In this document: positions 60,001-64,000 of the stretch, one piece after another
How positions within the stretch are numbered: position 1 is the stretch's first letter
Layout of the letters: each line of letters begins with the position of its first letter
Program-made: the position numbers and the translations under genes
The notes under the pieces: model-generated
What the model saw: the letters and a program-made list of their open reading frames with translations, nothing else
Told to the model about the DNA's origin: nothing
Database searches by the model: none
Source of the DNA: Parus major
Lineage: Eukaryota; Chordata; Aves; Passeriformes; Paridae
Direction: 5' to 3'
NCBI RefSeq assembly: GCF_001522545.3
Contig: NC_031768.1
Coordinates: forward strand, 85,738,697-85,802,696
DNA length: 64,000 nt

Positions 60001-62261
60001 TTTTTAATGAGGGCTTTACCTTTGAAGTTACCATGTAAATGTAGCTGTGTTTTGATTACGTGGTGGTCTGTCCATCCCCACTGGATAAAAAGATATTGTT
60101 GTTTTTCCCTTGTATTATTATTCACAAAGGAATTTTTTTTTTTAATTTGTGTAAATTTCAAATGTTTGATACTAGATTAAATCAGTCCAAATGAGTTGTT
60201 CAATAAAGCACAACTTGAGGGGGCTGGATAATAGGAAGTCTTTCATGGCTTGGATCAGTTAGCTGTGCAGCAAGTAGTCCTGCGTGTCCTAAGTGACAGT
60301 GTGGCAGGTGAGTAGATAGGTAAGTTAGTAGCTGATGGACTTTTCCTTTCCTCCACAGACAGAAAAATGTTTCCATTCGCCATAGGCGCTGTGGCACCGC
60401 AATTGTATTTCTCAGTCTGTGGGTGCCTAAGAGCATGAGTGATGATCATAATCACTGTGCAATTAGGACGTGTTTCCTGAGGCCAGGGCTGTGAAGCCAC
60501 TGCCTGTGGGGGCTGAAGGGTGGATTTTGTTGGGGTATTGTGTAGGTGTTTGAGCTCTAAGAGGTGTGGTGAGCACATGCGTGGAAATGAAAGGTTTAGT
60601 GCATATGAATGCGTTGGAGTATGGACTTCATTGCTTTAGTGCTGTGAGAGCGCTGGAGTGCAGAAGTGAAAGGTATAATGCATATGGGTGTGGGGGAAGA
60701 ACGGGTAGCTTCAGTGTCAAAATGCTGGGTGCATCTGTCTCTGGATCTGTGCATCCACACCGTGTTATTGTCAGATGCCTATTTTTAGAACGGGTATCTA
60801 ATTGGTATTCATGCAGAAGGGTGTCTCCCTGTCTCATCTGATCCACTCATCTGAGTGATGCACTCAGTGGGAGGTGTCTGCTGACGAATCTTTCCTAAGC
60901 AGAGCGTGTTCGTGTCAGTCTCTTCTCTCTTACATGTATGCAAGTGTTTAATTTGCTATACATACATAAGTGTGTTTGTGTGTTTGTCTTGTGTATGCTC
61001 CAGCATGCTCAAAGACATTACTATTTAATCTTCTGGGAAGATTAATTTCAGAAATGAAAGGTGTAGAACTTGCATGCCTTCAAGACATGATTCTTCTCTT
61101 TATGCCAAGAGCAGTGCAAGTCGTGGCCTTGGAAACTTAGCTCTCTCAGTCCAGACTTCAAGGGATTGCTCCCAGTATAGTAATGCAGCCAGTTTTGACT
61201 GGGAATGATGAATTTTCTGCTGCCTTGTCTACTGCAACAGGCTACAGAAAAGTTAGTGTGCTTAAGTGTGCGAGTTCATACAAGTTCATGCTGCTAAATG
61301 TTTTCTTCTTATAATATAATTGTTCTGTAGAAATCACTGTATACAACTGCTAGCCAGGTGTGTTTTATTGTTATGAGGGGAAGTTTATAATGTTTATGAG
61401 ATAAAAGATCCTGAGCAAACTTGTGTGATGTCAGGCAAGTAAGTTATTTCTGTGTCTCAGAATTGGAGAAAATACTTGCTTGCTATATTGTGAATTAAGC
61501 ATGATTTAAATACATATGTATAAATTTTTATTATTTTTTTTTTTTAGGAAAAACTGGTTATGGTAGGCAAAGCTTTATTATGAGCTTAATATAGTCTGTT
61601 CCGACTCGACATGGTAGATGTAATTATCTATATATAGTATTATGCATGATCTTGGTGTTTTAAAATGAGGTATGTAATCCTAGCTCTAAGGAATAGGATT
61701 CATTATAATGTCACCTAATGCAAAAAGAGAGGCTAGGCCTTGGAGAGAAATTAATTTCCCCTCAAATTAAGATAGTCCTGACTTGGCAGATGATCTAATT
61801 AAATTGTGGTTTGTGTATGGCATGAATGAGTATTCCCTTTTAGCTATGATTTTCCTCTTGCCTGACACCGTAAACCTACTGGATTACAGGTAATCTTGGT
61901 GAAGGGTACCAAGGTTGTATGGATTATGTAGTGAAGGAGTGAATGTTATATACCTGCTGAAAGGGCTTCACTTCCCTTAAACAGATCTTGGTTTATTACC
62001 TGGGAACAGTGCCCTGGGTAAGACAGCCGTAGCAGTGTTACCATCACTGTTAAAAAGCGCTGTCCCATTCCTTTCAGTACGGATGGTCCTCCCTGAGGCA
62101 CAGTCATAGGCCTTTTGGAATGGTTCTGTCTAGCTGTGAACAAGATGCATGAAGTATACAGATACTTGTGATAGCAGAAGAATGCAAATGGATGTTTCTG
62201 TTCTTAGGCTTTACCTTGTTTGTGTCTCAGGGGTTTCCTTTCCTCTCCTTTCTCCTTACAG
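54067..62261. other. Non-coding, probably FOXJ2 intron 1
   Basis: AT-rich DNA with only short random ORFs. A diverged tandem pair (spacing about 80 bp, 'atgaaaggtttagtgcatat' and relative) lies near 60584-60690. It ends with the polypyrimidine tract and acceptor of the first FOXJ2 coding exon. Confidence 0.5.
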
Positions 62262-62614
62262 ATATTCCTGCTTCCAGCACCATGGCCTCTGACCTGGAAA
62301 GCAGCCTCACTTCCATAGACTGGCTCCCACAGCTTACTTTAAGGGCTACTATTGAAAAATTAGGGGGTTCCTCACAAGCAGGACCTCCAGGGTCTGCCCG
62401 AAAGTGTCCCCCAGGCTCACCAACAGATCCCAATGCCACACTGAGTAAGGATGAGGCAGCAGTGCACCAAGATGGGAAGCCACGTTACAGCTATGCCACT
62501 TTGATCACATACGCCATCAACTCATCACCTGCCAAGAAGATGACGCTTAGTGAGATCTACCGTTGGATCTGTGACAACTTTCCCTACTATAAAAATGCTG
62601 GTATTGGTTGGAAG
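62262..62614 (+). CDS. FOXJ2: FOXJ2 first coding exon
   Basis: The acceptor TCCTTACAG precedes 62262, the start codon is at 62282-62284, and the donor is GTGAGG at 62615. It holds residues 1-111, including the first half of the forkhead domain. The ORF that extends upstream to 62168 is intron read-through. Confidence 0.95.
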
Positions 62615-64000
62615 GTGAGGGATTGCATCACTGAAGTACCCTTTTTTTGCCTAATTATAAGGCTTACTTTCTTAATTCTATGCAAAATAATCTCACTGAT
62701 TAATATAAGACTGATGTAAAGCTAAATTGACCAACTGGAGAAAATGCAGAGACAGAAGTCCCATTTTCTCTGAGAATTTTGTTGAATGTATGTGGTGGTC
62801 CATTAAGAGAGAGTGTGTACAAAACCCACCACCAACAACCAAAAAAAACAAACAAAAAACCCCCTCAAAACACACGTCACTACCATCCTCTGCATCACAC
62901 TGATGCTATTTTCACCTTCTATAGGTATAGAGGTGGTTCAGCCCCATCTTAATTCATCCCTTTCCACAGCTTCTGTTCTGCCCCATTCCATCAATATGTA
63001 GTGAGCTTTGGCTTTTAAGTATGTACCATCCTATTTTCTCTACCTGCTCCAGGGCATGCGCAGAATGTATGTTTTTATTGTAGCACTTACCTGTATCTCT
63101 TACTTTCTCATCAGAACTCTATTCGTCATAACCTCTCTCTGAATAAATGTTTTCGAAAGGTGCCTCGACCAAGAGATGATCCCGGGAAGGTAAGAAGTCT
63201 GCGTGCTCCTGGGCAAGCAATTTAAAACTGCAGGGAAATAAGCTGGGGTTGCCCTTTCTAACTCATGGTTGGAATTTGAAACCTAAAGTGTAGGCAAAAA
63301 TGGAAGCAGTAGTAAGATTTACTGCAGTCCTTTGGCTACAGAAGCATTTACTTAAAGGGAACCTGTAAAGGAACTTTAAGGGTTTTAGTAATTATTTTTC
63401 TTACCTTAACTGTGATCTTCAGTTGACTTTTAAGATACTGACAGAAATCAAAAGTGTGATTGAATGTACTTTTAGTTTTGTTTCTTTTTCTTCTTTGTGT
63501 GTAAAATGTGGGTGTAGTCCAACCTGTTCTGTTATGAGAAAGCATAGTGGCTGCTGGTGAACAGTAGGACTATGATGGGACATCATGGATTTCAGGGAGG
63601 CAAGATCCATGGAAATGAGAGCAGAATTGCCACCTATATAGATTACAAAGTATTTGGTGTTGGAAAAAAGTCATCATCACATAATCTGTAGAAATTATTT
63701 ACGAGTAAAACTCAAGAATTTAGGAATATGTTGGCTAACTAAGGACTGGTAAAACTCTGATACTACATATAGATTGTAAAGGGGAATTGCTAGCAAAACC
63801 AAGATTTGGCATCTTGGCATGCAGAAATTACTGTATAAAAACCCCCACAACCAAACAAGCAGAAGGAGATGGTAGAGGCAAGAAGCTATGTATTTAGACA
63901 GAAAGATTATCTCTTCCCCTTCATCCTAAAGTTACAAGAAAGGAACATTTGCTCAGACCTTTATTTCAGGTTATATTTAAAGGACTGTGTAGTGCTCAGT
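62262..64000 (+). CDS. FOXJ2: FOXJ2 forkhead transcription factor, 5' coding part (runs off the right edge)
   Basis: FOXJ2 is a nuclear forkhead-box transcriptional activator. The first coding exon has 20 nt of 5' UTR (62262-62281) and then ATG at 62282 in an ideal Kozak context (CAGCACCATGG). Coding segments are 62282-62614 and 63115-63189, 136 codons in all, with GT-AG junctions. The protein starts [20 protein letters not shown], a FOXJ2-specific N-terminus. The forkhead domain begins at [15 protein letters not shown] (residues 65-79), with [13 protein letters not shown] (91-103), and the recognition helix [13 protein letters not shown] (112-124) falls in the second exon. The rest of the domain and the activation regions lie beyond 64000. 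The upstream exon(s) are non-coding and probably start in the CpG island at 39.5-40.4 kb. It is divergent from SLC2A3, as in mammals. Confidence 0.95.
63115..63189 (+). CDS. FOXJ2: FOXJ2 second coding exon (recognition helix)
   Basis: 75 nt, 25 codons (112-136): [20 protein letters not shown], then DDPGK. The acceptor is CTCATCAG and the donor GTAAGA. It has no ATG and is too short to stand out as an ORF. Confidence 0.96.
63190..64000 (+). other. FOXJ2: FOXJ2 intron after second coding exon (to window end)
   Basis: Non-coding AT-rich sequence after the GTAAGA donor. I see no further forkhead-coding exon before the window ends. Confidence 0.75.

Noticed and set aside
1..64000. CRISPR arrays, bacterial operons, intact endogenous retrovirus, tRNA or rRNA genes
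   Set aside because: None seen; the sequence is vertebrate nuclear DNA, there are no regularly spaced repeats of CRISPR type, and no gag/pol-like frames.

Overview
This window is nuclear DNA from a bird. It has vertebrate intron-exon genes with GT-AG junctions, an AT-rich background broken by CpG islands, several 3'-end fragments of CR1 LINEs (the dominant avian retroposon), and the conserved SLC2A3-FOXJ2 neighbourhood (human 12p13.31 order and divergent orientation). I cannot fix the species. The two N runs (16537-16647 and 46622-46657) show it comes from a draft-type scaffold.

Left end (1-9.7 kb): the complete SLC2A3 (GLUT3) gene on the minus strand, ten coding exons read from 9192 down to 886. 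All splice sites are intact, the protein is 487 residues, and a CpG-island promoter lies at about 9.2-9.7 kb. Centre (9.7-39 kb): a long non-coding interval with CR1 fragments, possible ancient tRNA-headed SINEs, a purine-rich tract, an (ATCCC)n microsatellite containing an assembly gap, and an isolated CpG-rich block at 29.15-30.25 kb. That block carries a phased 9-bp homeodomain-core repeat, an X-box-like site and CRE half-sites.

Right part (39.5-64 kb): a strong CpG island (39.5-40.4 kb) with CRE, NRF-1 and three CCAAT motifs is the best candidate for the FOXJ2 promoter. The FOXJ2 initiator codon is at 62282. Two forkhead-coding exons are present and the gene runs off the right edge. SLC2A3 and FOXJ2 are therefore divergently transcribed.

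The unexpected item is a very GC-rich block at about 43.64-46.74 kb between the FOXJ2 candidate promoter and its coding exons. It holds six consecutive, in-frame, correctly spliced exons of ARHGEF1 (p115-RhoGEF), covering most of the DH domain, with C-rich minisatellite introns and an assembly gap just after the last exon. In mammals ARHGEF1 is not part of this locus. This is either a misplaced contig from a GC-rich microchromosome or a genuine segmental insertion, and it is the main thing here to check.
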